DNA of 64,000 nucleotides from contig OY365810.1 in NCBI GenBank assembly GCA_959347315.1, positions 6,611,782 to 6,675,781 on the forward strand, written 5' to 3'. Source of the stretch: Bimastos eiseni (Eukaryota; Annelida; Clitellata; Crassiclitellata; Lumbricidae). Positions 13,292 to 24,400 of the stretch are shown here, piece by piece; positions within the stretch are counted from its first letter, which is position 1, and the number at the start of each line of letters is the position of its first letter. The notes beneath the pieces were generated by a model. The model was not told the DNA's origin. It was given only the letters and a program-made list of their open reading frames with translations, and ran no database searches. A program made the translations under genes and the position numbers.

Positions 13292-13302
13292 GTATATATA
13301 AG
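13292..13302 (+). promoter_or_regulatory. TATA box of the BH3-only candidate gene
   Basis: GTATATATAAG sits about 170 bp upstream of the start codon at 13472 and is followed by a purine-rich segment (GCTCGGAGGGAGACAGAGC). This fits a TATA-driven promoter with a short 5' UTR starting around 13320-13330. Start-site placement is inference. Confidence 0.6.
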
Positions 13303-13471
13303 CTCGGAGGGAGACAGAGCTAGACAGTTTGAGATACGTGTACGTGTTTATAACGAGCGGCTATAGACGTTTAGAAGATACGTACTTGGTCGTTCATAGG
13401 ACCTCGATAACGTTAACAGGCTATTTAGAGAAGCAGATTTAAAGATCACTGATTGAAGGCGGAATCAGAAG

Positions 13472-13933
13472 ATGAGGAAAAGAAGTCTTATTTACTGTTG
13501 GAGTTCATCTAACATCGACCAAAACATCACAAGAGCTCGACCCACGAAGAATCGCGAACAATTGGATTTATACGATTCTGATTATACCTCTGAAGCGAAT
13601 CACAGAAGTCAGGGTAGCGAAGGGGTTACCACGACGACCCATGCGAGGCTCACAGGTGCCCCAGATCTCGAGAAAGTTAGAAAACTGGCTGCGCAACTGA
13701 GGTTCATTGCCGATGAGATGAATTCTGATATGGAGTTGCGTGCACTATTCCGTGAATCATTCCGAAGCTCAGGAGGTGACTCTTCCACCGTGAGGACAAT
13801 TTCGTTGAGGGAGTCAGAGTTCTTCCATCTGCCCCTCTCCGTTTATGTTAATCTTTCGTCTGCCATTGATCTTCTCACATCGTTAACTTTGTTCGCTGTC
13901 ATCTGCACCGCTTTTCTACTTCACAGAAGATGA
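13472..13933 (+). CDS. Candidate BH3-only, tail-anchored apoptosis regulator
   Basis: A single-exon ORF of 153 codons from ATG. Residues 69-84 read VRKLAAQLRFIADEMN, which fits the BH3 consensus: hydrophobic L72, L76, I79 and M83, small A80 and invariant D81. It is most like the BMF, PUMA and BIM cores. Residues about 127-150 form a hydrophobic segment ending in HRR, a typical C-terminal tail anchor for the outer mitochondrial or ER membrane. No BH1, BH2 or BH4 region is visible, and the length suits a BH3-only protein. The expected role is binding the groove of pro-survival BCL-2 proteins. The N-terminus is polar and probably disordered. A TATA box lies upstream and a CARD gene cluster downstream. 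BH3 motifs are short, so binding data are needed. Confidence 0.72.
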   Translation: MRKRSLIYCWSSSNIDQNITRARPTKNREQLDLYDSDYTSEANHRSQGSEGVTTTTHARLTGAPDLEKVRKLAAQLRFIADEMNSDMELRALFRESFRSSGGDSSTVRTISLRESEFFHLPLSVYVNLSSAIDLLTSLTLFAVICTAFLLHRR

Positions 13934-14519
13934 CGAACTAAGAAATTATACTCTACGCAAAAGTTTCGGATCCATTGACACTAAACGAGGACACATCGCT
14001 AGTCTTTCAGAAGGTTGATTTAATTTGTGTATTAATTGTTTTGAATAGCTGTCAGTCATTGGCATGTATATCATGCATCCTTGTGATTATACGCAGTATG
14101 TAACGGAACCAAGGCTCATAATCATTCATCCATTCATTCACTCTTTCATTCATTCTTAAAATGTGTTTACACCGATAGCGAAAGTGATGAAATTGCATGC
14201 AAGTAGACGTCGCTTATTTACTTAGAAGGCTAGGTCTAATTGCTTTTCAATGTTCAAGAAATGGGAAACTTACGAAGCAGATGAAGGAGAGAATTTCCTC
14301 CTTCCAATCATTTTAGCAGGATTTAGAGCACATCGATCTCCATGCAAATGCCATTCGCTGCCTATCCATATTTTCTCTTTAACTTTCATTCTTCAGTCAT
14401 CTTCTGATTTCTTTCTTTTATTAATGTATTCATTATCTCCCAACTACTTTCTTTAGCAACATTATTCTCGAGCGCTTAAAATAAATATATGCAGTTAATT
14501 TCTCTAATAAACGTCAACT
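13934..14519. other. 3' flank of the BH3 gene, no gene seen
   Basis: AT-rich sequence with ATTCATTCATTC runs and an AATAAA-type word near 14480 that could serve as a polyadenylation signal. The frame at 14250-14456 has no recognisable features. The large duplicated block begins at 14520. Confidence 0.4.
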
Positions 14520-17500
14520 CTCTTTCTGAAGTAGGCCTAACTAAAGTAGCCAAGGGCCAACTCAATCCACAACAAACATCTCTTCATAATTTAGTGTCGT
14601 TCGCGAACTAATGACGACTGTTTTCTTGCATATTTATGCTTTCAGTATACACAACATCTGATACCGCAAAGCAGAGAACAGCCTAATCGTAGATTTTCGC
14701 ACCGAGCTAGTCACTAAACTTTCGATTCAACCCATTTTCCACTTAGAGACGCGATTACTGTATATCATTGACACTGGATGGAAAATTCAATTAGACCTAC
14801 ATGTCATCAAGATTATTATACTCTGTTATATATTGTGGCACCTTTCGTAATACGCTCTACAAAATTGAGTGACTTTGGCAGGCCTAAGCCGCTGTTTTGC
14901 AACATCATTTAATGTTTATTCATGTGTGACGTGTCGATTAGGCCTATTTGCGTTTTGTCTGTTATTGGCAATTGTTATTACAAGCAGTAATTTGTATATC
15001 GCCGTTTCGGGCGAAAAGCAAATGCATTTCCTAACTTATTTTAAATAAATGATGTTGTTAATAAAAATATCAATGCAGCTGCCATCTTTACGTTTCTTTG
15101 CACTGTTTGAGATGAAAAGGATGACGTAACGGATTCGCTCTTAGGGCTCTGATTGAATGAAGCTGCAACGTGTCAGCCAATCAGTGACCGTCCTTTCTGA
15201 CATTGCGGGCGATGTATGTGATCAGCTATGCAATGAATAAAGTGAATCTATGCGATGAATAAAGTGACATCCGGGTACTCGGGATGGTTATTTTGAAGGG
15301 TTATTTGAACGTACAGTCACCGAAAGTTTATCTAAATTTATGCTACTCCAGTCAAAAAAAATCCACTTTTGAAGACATGTTAATTATATTGCAAGTTCCA
15401 TAAATTAAGTCGTTTTATTTCGGTAACAAAAACAAGCGTGACTGCCGATATGTCCTCCACAAGTCCCGGATATAGTCAAAGACATATATTCTAGGTAATT
15501 GACCCAGTTTTCGTCGGCCTCGTATCCCTTCCACATTAGACCCAGATTGAACTCAAGCGCTTCTTCAAAATTCTAATATCCATCTTTTTATAAAGAATTC
15601 GGCTTATTTCACTCGCATTTAACATAAAATGTCTAGACTTACAGCCTAATAACAGCCTTCATACTATCGTCAGATCAATCAACTCAGTCTCCTCCCTCTC
15701 CTTTCTCATTTAAAATTTCATAATAATAAATAATATATATACATATATATATAGGTCTATATATTATCCTAAAATATTATTAATGCATTAATATATATAT
15801 GTATATATATAACAACAGTGCACGCAGCAATATGGGGCACGGTGACACGTCCTGCAACGACACGCCTATGCCTACAAGTTTAACAGTGGTTCAGATAATT
15901 GAAGATCCTGTTGTCAAGTGTACAACCATGTTGCTCCTGACATTAGAATACCGATAGATATCAACAATAACATACTTCTGTGACTGATTGAAAACATTTC
16001 GAGATAAGTGCACCAAAGAAACGACTCGACAACAAAAAAACGTACGTCCAAATTACATTGTCTCCTCCCCCTTAATTATTCATTTCGCGTTATTGAATGA
16101 ATGGCATTAAGTGATGCGGCCTGCTTACGAACTTCCTGGTCTTCAGTTGCTAGACAATAAAAAAATACCTGCGATAATTATAAAAATCTGAAGCTAGATC
16201 AGAACGGGTCGTGCATTCGCATCTATCACTTCCTTCAGGATGAATGCCTACTATTTTCACACTCTGAATTTCTCGTTGAATGAGTTATTGAAACACTCAG
16301 AAGGGAAGTGGATCTAGCTGCAGAACACGGAGAAAACTATGTTGTCTTTACTAATTGCCTTAAGACTTTTCTTTTCTCATTGGCTAAGAAATCTTGAAAA
16401 GATGAGACTTAGATTTCGAGCGGGAATCCGCTATGTAGGGAAACATGTCCTAAACTCTTAATAAATTATGACATAGCTAGAAGTGTATTATTAAGTTAGC
16501 CTCACTTATTGACTGCATGCTGCGGATAAGGTACGATAACCGTTCTGCAAACGGTTTACCAGGCCAAAGAATCATTGCTTTTGCTTTAAAGTGCAGTGCT
16601 TAGGCGGCGAGTAAGCAGACATTTTTTTCTAGATGCACACTGTAGGGCCTACAACAAGTAGCTATTTATTTATTATTTATTACCAAAATTTGATACCGCC
16701 CTTCTTCCAACATTTTTTGCTCAGAAGTGCATACACATTCCTCGACGGCGCAATTGCAGTTGTACTGCAGAGCAATTGTGCGCGAAGGACTTGCTCAAGG
16801 TCCCTACACAGTGACTCCCCCGGACGAGGGTCGAACCCGCTCGCTCAGCGCACACTGAACGCTACGGGCTGACCGCTCTAACCGATCAGCCACTGTGCCA
16901 CAACAGTCTCTATTAAGGAAGGCATAGGCCTACATATTCAGAATGTAGCCTATCATGTTCAGTTCAAAGAGTTGTGTTTGTTAATTTAGCATGCAATATG
17001 TTGTTCAATTGAAGTACGTTTAATGAAACCAAGCGTACACCTACAAAGTTGTACCAATATAAAAATTAGAATTATATTTAATTTCTCGCTTTAATTTGAG
17101 CTAAAATTTTAAAGAATTGAATTTAAATTTAGTCTATTTGGAATATCAAAGAGTCTGCCAAGCAAAAAAACTCACCTACAGTATATTAACAGCCATGCAC
17201 AGACAGCTGTTGAAATATTTAGACGTTCCCACAGAAACGAAAACTGAAGCCCGAAATTTTTTGGTGTGCCCTGCTTGTTTTCCGAGTGCCCCAGCATTTA
17301 CAGAGCACTGTGTTTGCGTCAAATATTAAGCATTCGAAGACCTGTCAAAGCCACAGACTACATAGAATGAGCAAAGGCATCCGTTCTTTAAAATAAATAC
17401 GGCATGACCGGACTAATGAAGCACCACTTGAAACTTTTAAGGATATGCACATAGGCCTAGTTATAATAGAATTTCTTCAATAAATTGTTGAAATATTAAG

Positions 17501-18437
17501 CTTAGACCGGTCGCCCATTTGAGTGTAGTTCTTTTGAGTGTCACTTTTATTGGCCGGTCGCTCTTATGAGGCGCTCCCATTTATGCGTGCTCTTTTGCTG
17601 GTAGCCCTATTGTGTGCGCCCGTATTGATGATTACCGTGTACACACTTGAGTGCAAAAGACTTAGAGATAATAACAGTCCAAACACTGGTCGTAACGTTT
17701 TTGCTTACGTCAATTTGAGTAAGTAAATTCGCAAGTAGAATGACAACTAGAATCTCTGCTCCGTCTGATATCAGCTGACCAATAATTGTTTTAATTTTTT
17801 AAATAACCATCTATTTATGCAAATTTTGCGTGCCTCTGAGTTTTAGAAAGTGAAGGGGCACGTGCCCCTGCAAGACACACGGCGCCGGTGCCTATGCTAT
17901 TATGTTGATACAGACACCACTCACATATGCAGGAAATAATTGAAAAACTTCATATATAATTGGTGTAACAGAAAAGTAACTTTTTCAGGATGATTGCAAA
18001 CATGGTAAATTCGAATCCATCTCGTGATCATCTGACACACTTGTGGAAATCGGTCGAGCACATAATAACGACACCAGGAATGGAATCGAAGTCAACAGCA
18101 GGTAGGTAGCAAGTGGGCTTACCTCACTAATGCGACTGTTTTATTAGAATACATTTTCACAATTTATGTACTCACTATTTATTCAAAAGATGGGGTCTAA
18201 GCTCACCACACGTTACAATCAAACTGGATACAGTTGGCAGAATTTATGACTAGGCTATGGCCGTCTTAAATATAGATAACAATGAATACCTTTTCTATAG
18301 CGACCGTATGGCCCTTTCTTTAATGAATTTGGTATTAAGAATAATGTCGGCCTACAGGATTTCAATTTGGCAGTGGTTAAATTCGCATGCTTTAATGCAC
18401 GTGTCTTATGATATTGAAATTTGCTCTAAGCTTAGAT
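14520..18437. repeat. Segmental duplication block P, copy 1
   Basis: This 3.9 kb block recurs at 25719-29636 at a constant offset of 11199 bp with very few differences (for example CTAAAGTAG versus CTATAGTAG near the start). It holds the upstream region of the CARD-NHL gene, a SINE and the first coding exon. The constant offset means essentially no indels, so the duplication is very young or the blocks have been homogenised. Confidence 0.95.
16662..16899 (-). mobile_element. tRNA-derived SINE
   Basis: Read on the minus strand it starts GGCACAGTGGCTGATCGG, continues with a box A (TGATCGGTTAGAGCGG) and a perfect box B (GGGTTCGACCC at 16838-16828), then a CTTGAGCAAGTCCTTCGCG body and a TAATAAATAATAAATA-type A-rich tail. 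Order and spacing match a tRNA-headed SINE transcribed by RNA polymerase III. Related copies lie at 27861-28098 and 31283-31390. Confidence 0.82.
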
Positions 18438-21400
18438 AATGGTTACACATAACTGAAAGTTACGTGTAATTATCTGAATTATCGCATTGGCGACCAATAC
18501 AAATCATACGATAACAGAATCCATACAATTGCAGCAGAACATGAAAACCTAATCCGAGGACAATACAATCAACTGTTGAATCACTTAACGAGTGTTTCGG
18601 AAATCGCCGCACAGATGTTCCAGGAATTTAAGTTAACCGAAAAAGAACTTGAACACGTTCAACAATTTCAAGCCACTCCAACCAGAGCCAGTGAAGAACT
18701 ACTAAGTATCATTATTAGAAAATCTGGAGATGTATACGAGAGCTTTCTTCAAACACTGAAGACAACTAAGCAAGATGACCTATACCAGATGCTAACAATG
18801 TCCGTTCAGCAGAGCGACCAATCAGGTTTGCGTAGTGCTTATTGTCTTACTCTATAATGATGGTAATACAGTCCATCAATTTATTATCCAACAGCGTATG
18901 GGTGATCTTTAAATGTAATAATATATAAGCTTCCTCATCAAAAGTGGTTGTGCGTTAGACATAATATTTTGATGGCACAAAGTAACAACTTCTAAAATAG
19001 TAGGCCTACAATGTAATAGATAACTAACTAATTAACCATAGCACATAGATTTGAGTCTGTTACACGTGTGCATACTACGTTCATTAAATCGTTTTATCAA
19101 CTGTTGCTCATTCTGAGCATTCTCAAGAAAATCTTACGAATCATGTGCATCGCAATTGGCTTATTGGTAATACAAAGAAACTACCAAATGAAAAGTTAAT
19201 TTTTATCTGACGTTTTCTTTAGGCAGTTTCATCATTTTGCATCAATTTTATTCGATGATTTTCACTGCTTGGAATCCAACTGCGATTAAATTTGTGACGA
19301 AGATACTGCGGTTTTCGTTTGGTCTAAATCGCAGCAGTATTGACTAAGTCATTCAGAACCACTTAAATTTGCATTGACACAACTTTGAGTCTTACGCATA
19401 GAAACACGTAACTGTCTTATATTTAGTTCTCTGTACTGAAAACGATAATCTTTTCCACAGCAGAATATAAACGTTGTTTGCAATGATCGTAGAAGGTGAT
19501 GAATGTGCATACCTACCTGATCACTGTCGTCTCATTCGTCAAAACTACGTTCGGTTGACAGATTCAATGGATCCTGATCACGGTCTTTTGTCAATCCTGC
19601 TCGAAAGATATGTCCTCACCTATCGGGAATACGAACACATTCGTTCCTACAAGGATCGATTCAGAAAGAACGAAAAACTTTTGTCTTTTATCATCCGGAA
19701 ATCTCCATCAGATTTCAAACAGTTTCTTGATGCCTTAAGTACAAGTAACCAATCAGAAATCATTAAAATGCTCAAAGACAAAGTGCTTGGTAAGCAGGCC
19801 GAGTGAGTCGGAATACTGCAATTTTTACCTTAGCCATGTCATCGCCAACAGGATTAAAAGAATAGTCCTATCAAATTAGTTAATTTAGAGAATTGCATCT
19901 TTGCATAAAAAGTCTAATAATATTGTTGAAAAGCAGAAACCTTACAATTCTTTTATAAATTATCAGTGTATGGTTTCACGAAATTAGCGACTCAGGAGAC
20001 AAAATAAGACCTATGCTTATCTGTTGAATCAACGGCCATAGCGAATAATATAAAATGCATGTCAGTGCATTTGTCCTTTCTCGTTTTAATGAGTCAAGTG
20101 CGACTTGTTTACTAAGTGGACATTAAAACAACTGTCAATAATAATTTCAACATCGCACCATCATCATCATCATCATCAGTTCCTGACGTCAGCCATTTAT
20201 CGGGTGATGGGTACGATTATATGATCTTCAGTTTCCTCGGTCATTTGGCAAGTCGATTGTCCCTATTCGTGTCAGTAGAACTGTATTTGATTGATTGGAC
20301 AACATCGCCCAATAACTACAACATGACTCGTGGAACCCTATACTTTCACCCATTTACTCGACAGCATATTCTGTTAATCGGCGTAAATGCCGAAAAATTA
20401 ACACAAAATAAACAAATAATTTTACTCTGACACTTGTTAGGTTCGAAATGGCTTACGAAGTTTATCTTCACATGAAAGTAAATTCTTCACCCTGTCACCT
20501 ATAGTTAGAACTTGTGAAAGTTGTCCGTTATGTGTTATTTTCTACTGAAAGATGCTGAGGGTGAACAGAAGCTAAAAGCGTGGAATGGAAAGACAGAAAG
20601 ATGCACAAGTTCCTCTGAGGAAAGAACACCTCCAAATATTCGGCCTAAGCCGAAAATACAACCCCCCTCAAAATCCGCACAGCATGATCTCATACGCATT
20701 TCTGTAGTACGTCCTTCAAAGCATAGTTGTTTGGAATCCGTTGCAGAAAACGATCACAACGCAGTGCAGCATGAAACGGTTAGTAGGTCCATAGCTACAT
20801 GTATGCCATGTTCCAGCGCTTGCTTTGGCGCTAGCCATTGGGAATAATAAATATTATAATTTGCATTCAGTGTAAATTTATGCTCCCTATTATCTCTGAC
20901 AAAGTCAACGCTGGCAAGTACAATTTTAGAGGTATATATACATATATATAAATATATATATATATATACATTATAAACCAACAATGATATAACATTATTA
21001 AATTCGTCATTTTGTCTCAGGGTGAAGAACAATACAGTATGAATATGACTTTCATATGTACTGCATGTATATATTTGGTTTGATATGTGCTAATAATGTA
21101 TTTGCTCAAACATTCTGTCAGAATAAGCGACGCTTTTCCAAACTAGAAGCTCGATTCAAAAATCTTCAGAATGAATTGCAGACTGAAGTTTCAACTAAAC
21201 TAACGTCCCATCGGCTGCATCGGTCGAGCGACAATGTTTTGAAGATTTGCATTCAGAACATTCTTAAGGGTACGTGATAATTAAAAATATAACAATAGAA
21301 GATGAATGTCAACCGATCATTAACCTGTAACGCTACACTCACTGCATCGTAAGCTATACACCTTCACGACGCAGTACGTAGGGGGTAAAGGAGATGGAGT

Positions 21401-24400
21401 AGCAGGTTGAGGAAGAGGAGACAGGTGGAGAAATAGGAGGCAATAGGACAGTGGAGGAAGAGAAAAGGAAGTGTGGAGGAAGGGTAGGGGAAAATAAGAT
21501 GGAACGGGGAGTAGGAGGGAGGTGGGCTGGGTGAAGAGAGGAGCGGTAGGGAAAAACGGGTGGGAGGTGAATTGGAAGGATGGGGAAATTGGAAGAAAGG
21601 GTCAGGGCAAGTAGAGAAGAGAGGAAAGGGGGAGTTGGTGTTGAGGGAAATGGAGATAATGGCGGTAAAGAGAATGGCAGAGGTTGAGGGGAGAGGAGAT
21701 GAGGATGAAGGGGACGAGGAGGGGTTCATAGGTGACAGGACAATTCGGGCCGGAAATGCAAATGCATAAGGTCCAAAGTCAGAGTAAAGATAAACTCGTA
21801 GCAGAAAAGTGTGAGAAACTAAGAAAAGGCAGCTGACAATATTGCATCAGTCCAGTCCAGCTTCCATTTAAACTGAATTATTTTCATCACATCCAGCACC
21901 AACTTAAGCATGAACCTTTCACCACATCCAGCATCCGTTGAAACGTGAAAAATCCATTGGGAAATGCGTAACGTTCACAACGCTAAATAAATACGCCAAA
22001 ATACAGGATATGAACTATGTAATAATTAAATACGTCAAACTGCAGTTTTACCTGGTGAGTTACTCGTTTAGTCAGCACAATTGAGTCGAATTGCGTGTTT
22101 TCTAATATCTTGTTAATAACACAGTCAACATGGAGACCATGTCACTTCCTTTGCGCGGTTGCTTATTATATATCAGCAACCTCATCCGTCGCCGAAATGT
22201 CCTATAGCACCGAATATTGCGAGCAATACTCCAGTCTCAACGAAAATTCACTTATGTCAACCAGCTGTTGACAAAAGCGACTTAAATTCGTTATCAATTT
22301 TAGTTGTTTTTGTTGTAGACTCGCAAATGCATAAGGTCCAAAGTCAGAGTAAAGATAAACTCGCAGAAGAAAAGTGTGAGAAACTAAGAAAAGATATTAT
22401 TCGGGAAAGAGAAAAATTCGTTTTCTTTCAGAATGAGATTGAGCGAGACAGAGCCGAGGGCGCAGAGCAGCTTACAGTATTGCAAGAAAGAATATATGAT
22501 TTAGAGAAGAGTCTGAAGTCCTCAGTAGATGCTAATGTGAACCTCAATAAGAGACTTCAAGAGACTGAACTCATGGCAGAGAGATTGAAGTCACTAAATC
22601 GACAGAATGATCAACAATCTACAGCAAGAGAAAGGCATGCATCAACGCAGTTGACTGAGTTAGTCGACAAATTGAAAATGTATGAGATTGACATTCGTAA
22701 ACTTTACCGGTTAAAAGAAGACTTAGAATACAAAGTAAAGACGCACGTTGATTTAGAAACAAGATATTTCCAAGAAAGTTGTGAGCTGAGAGAAACTTGT
22801 GAATCTTTAAACACTGCATTAGCTTATGCCACGGGCCGCTTACAGCGATTCGAAAAGCAAGAAGTGCCTAAAGAAACTGATAATGGATTAGAAATAGCAG
22901 AATCAAAGTTGATATTGCGTTTGACGGAAACTGAGGCAGAGCTAACGATGACAAGAAAATGCATCAGTGAACTAAAGGCAGAAGGTATGGCGCATTTCAT
23001 TGTATCATTGTCTCATGCAGTGATGTTTATTTGTCATGCAGCAGGGGTGTAACAAGCGGGAAGGCAGGGGGCACCGGCCCCCCAGTTTTGAAACGGGGGG
23101 GGGGGGCAAAGCCTCCCAGTTTTAGTGCCCCCATGTATCCCCCAATTCGGTTCTTTTTTATGTTTATCCAATGAATTTTTAAGAATACATTTGTTAAGAT
23201 AATTTGTGGCGCCCATTTTTCAAATTTCTTGGGGGACAAAATTCCAAAAAGTGGGAGGGCAAAAAAATTTTTTTGCACTTCCCACAATATTTTTTAAATT
23301 ATGCACCCCACTTTTCAAAACCTTGTTACACCTCTGTCATGCAGTTACATATAAGTAGGATTAGGCCTATTATATTTATTGTCACTGAATAAGAAAATTA
23401 TTATCAGAACTAATGTTAAAATTAAATGCTTTGATGTATGAAATTACAGTACTGTTATAGTTGTCTAGTTTACTATTAGCTTCAAGTGCTAGTATCTCTC
23501 ATCTGTTAGAAACTGGTCTGTTAGGGCTACCGTACGTGCATCTCATCTGTTTGATGTATAAATAGAGCATAGTTCGCCCTACGAGGATGCAGCTCGAGTG
23601 ATTTCTTTAGATGGTAATATTTCTAGCCACCATCTTAACAGATTCATTTGAATGTAGTCGCAGATTGCAGAGCCAAGACTTTTGATCTCGTTCAGAAAAT
23701 GGAGCAAGAGAGAAATGCGTGGACAGAGGAGAAAGAACAGCTCATCAATCGGATAGATGAACAGCGCAGATTAATCGGTAAAGCCTAATTGGTCGATTGC
23801 TTTGTAAAAGAATAATTTAAACATTTAAACTGGATTAATAAAAAATACACTTGTGTGTTGTTTTATAATGTCAAAATTTGGGTCCTCAGACAGAATAAGG
23901 AACAAGAGAGATTGCATGGCTTGAAGAGACAGACGAGGCAGATCAATTAAGCGGCTAGAAAGCAGCACAGAATGTGCCACAGATTGTGGTTCGTTGAAGC
24001 CGTGCTCTGTGCCAATCAGGTCCAAACGATTGCGTTTAAGCTTTGGAATGATTGCAAAAAGGCTTCTACTTTGACATGGCGTTTATGAACCACAGTTGCA
24101 CGCCATACTCTACGATTTTACATTCTGGACAATACACTTGGGAACTGGGCCAGAGCTTCTTAACCGGATTTTGCGCTACCTCGGATTACTTCTTCGACAA
24201 CTCATTTCATTTGATGCAGCGCTCATGAATAAGTTGGTGCCCTGCTCTTGTAAACAAAACAGCAAATAGTACATATTTTATTATAGAAAATGCATCTCGA
24301 GACGCGCCGCATTGTCCCCATTATTGTCCAAAAAGGACATGACGCGAGACACCTATATGTATCAGTGCTGAATTGTCCCGGACAATCCGGGACATGTGTT

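Noticed and set aside
13934..14519. Further BCL-2 family exon after the BH3 ORF
   Set aside because: No BH1/BH2-like NWGR or similar motif and no splice pair; the BH3 gene looks complete in one exon.
17117..17329. 70-codon frame with CPACFPSAPAF, possible KDZ-type transposase remnant
   Set aside because: The CPAC word alone is weak, no continuation was found, and ends could not be defined.
20116..20430. Possible extra exon in the CARD-NHL gene
   Set aside because: No acceptor/donor pair keeps phase; the exon model joins 19789 to 20552 in frame without it. It starts with a (CAT)n run and lacks motifs.
21364..21769. Pro/Ser-rich minus frame and Gly/Glu-rich plus frame (also in copy 3)
   Set aside because: Both are translations of the intronic polypurine tract.
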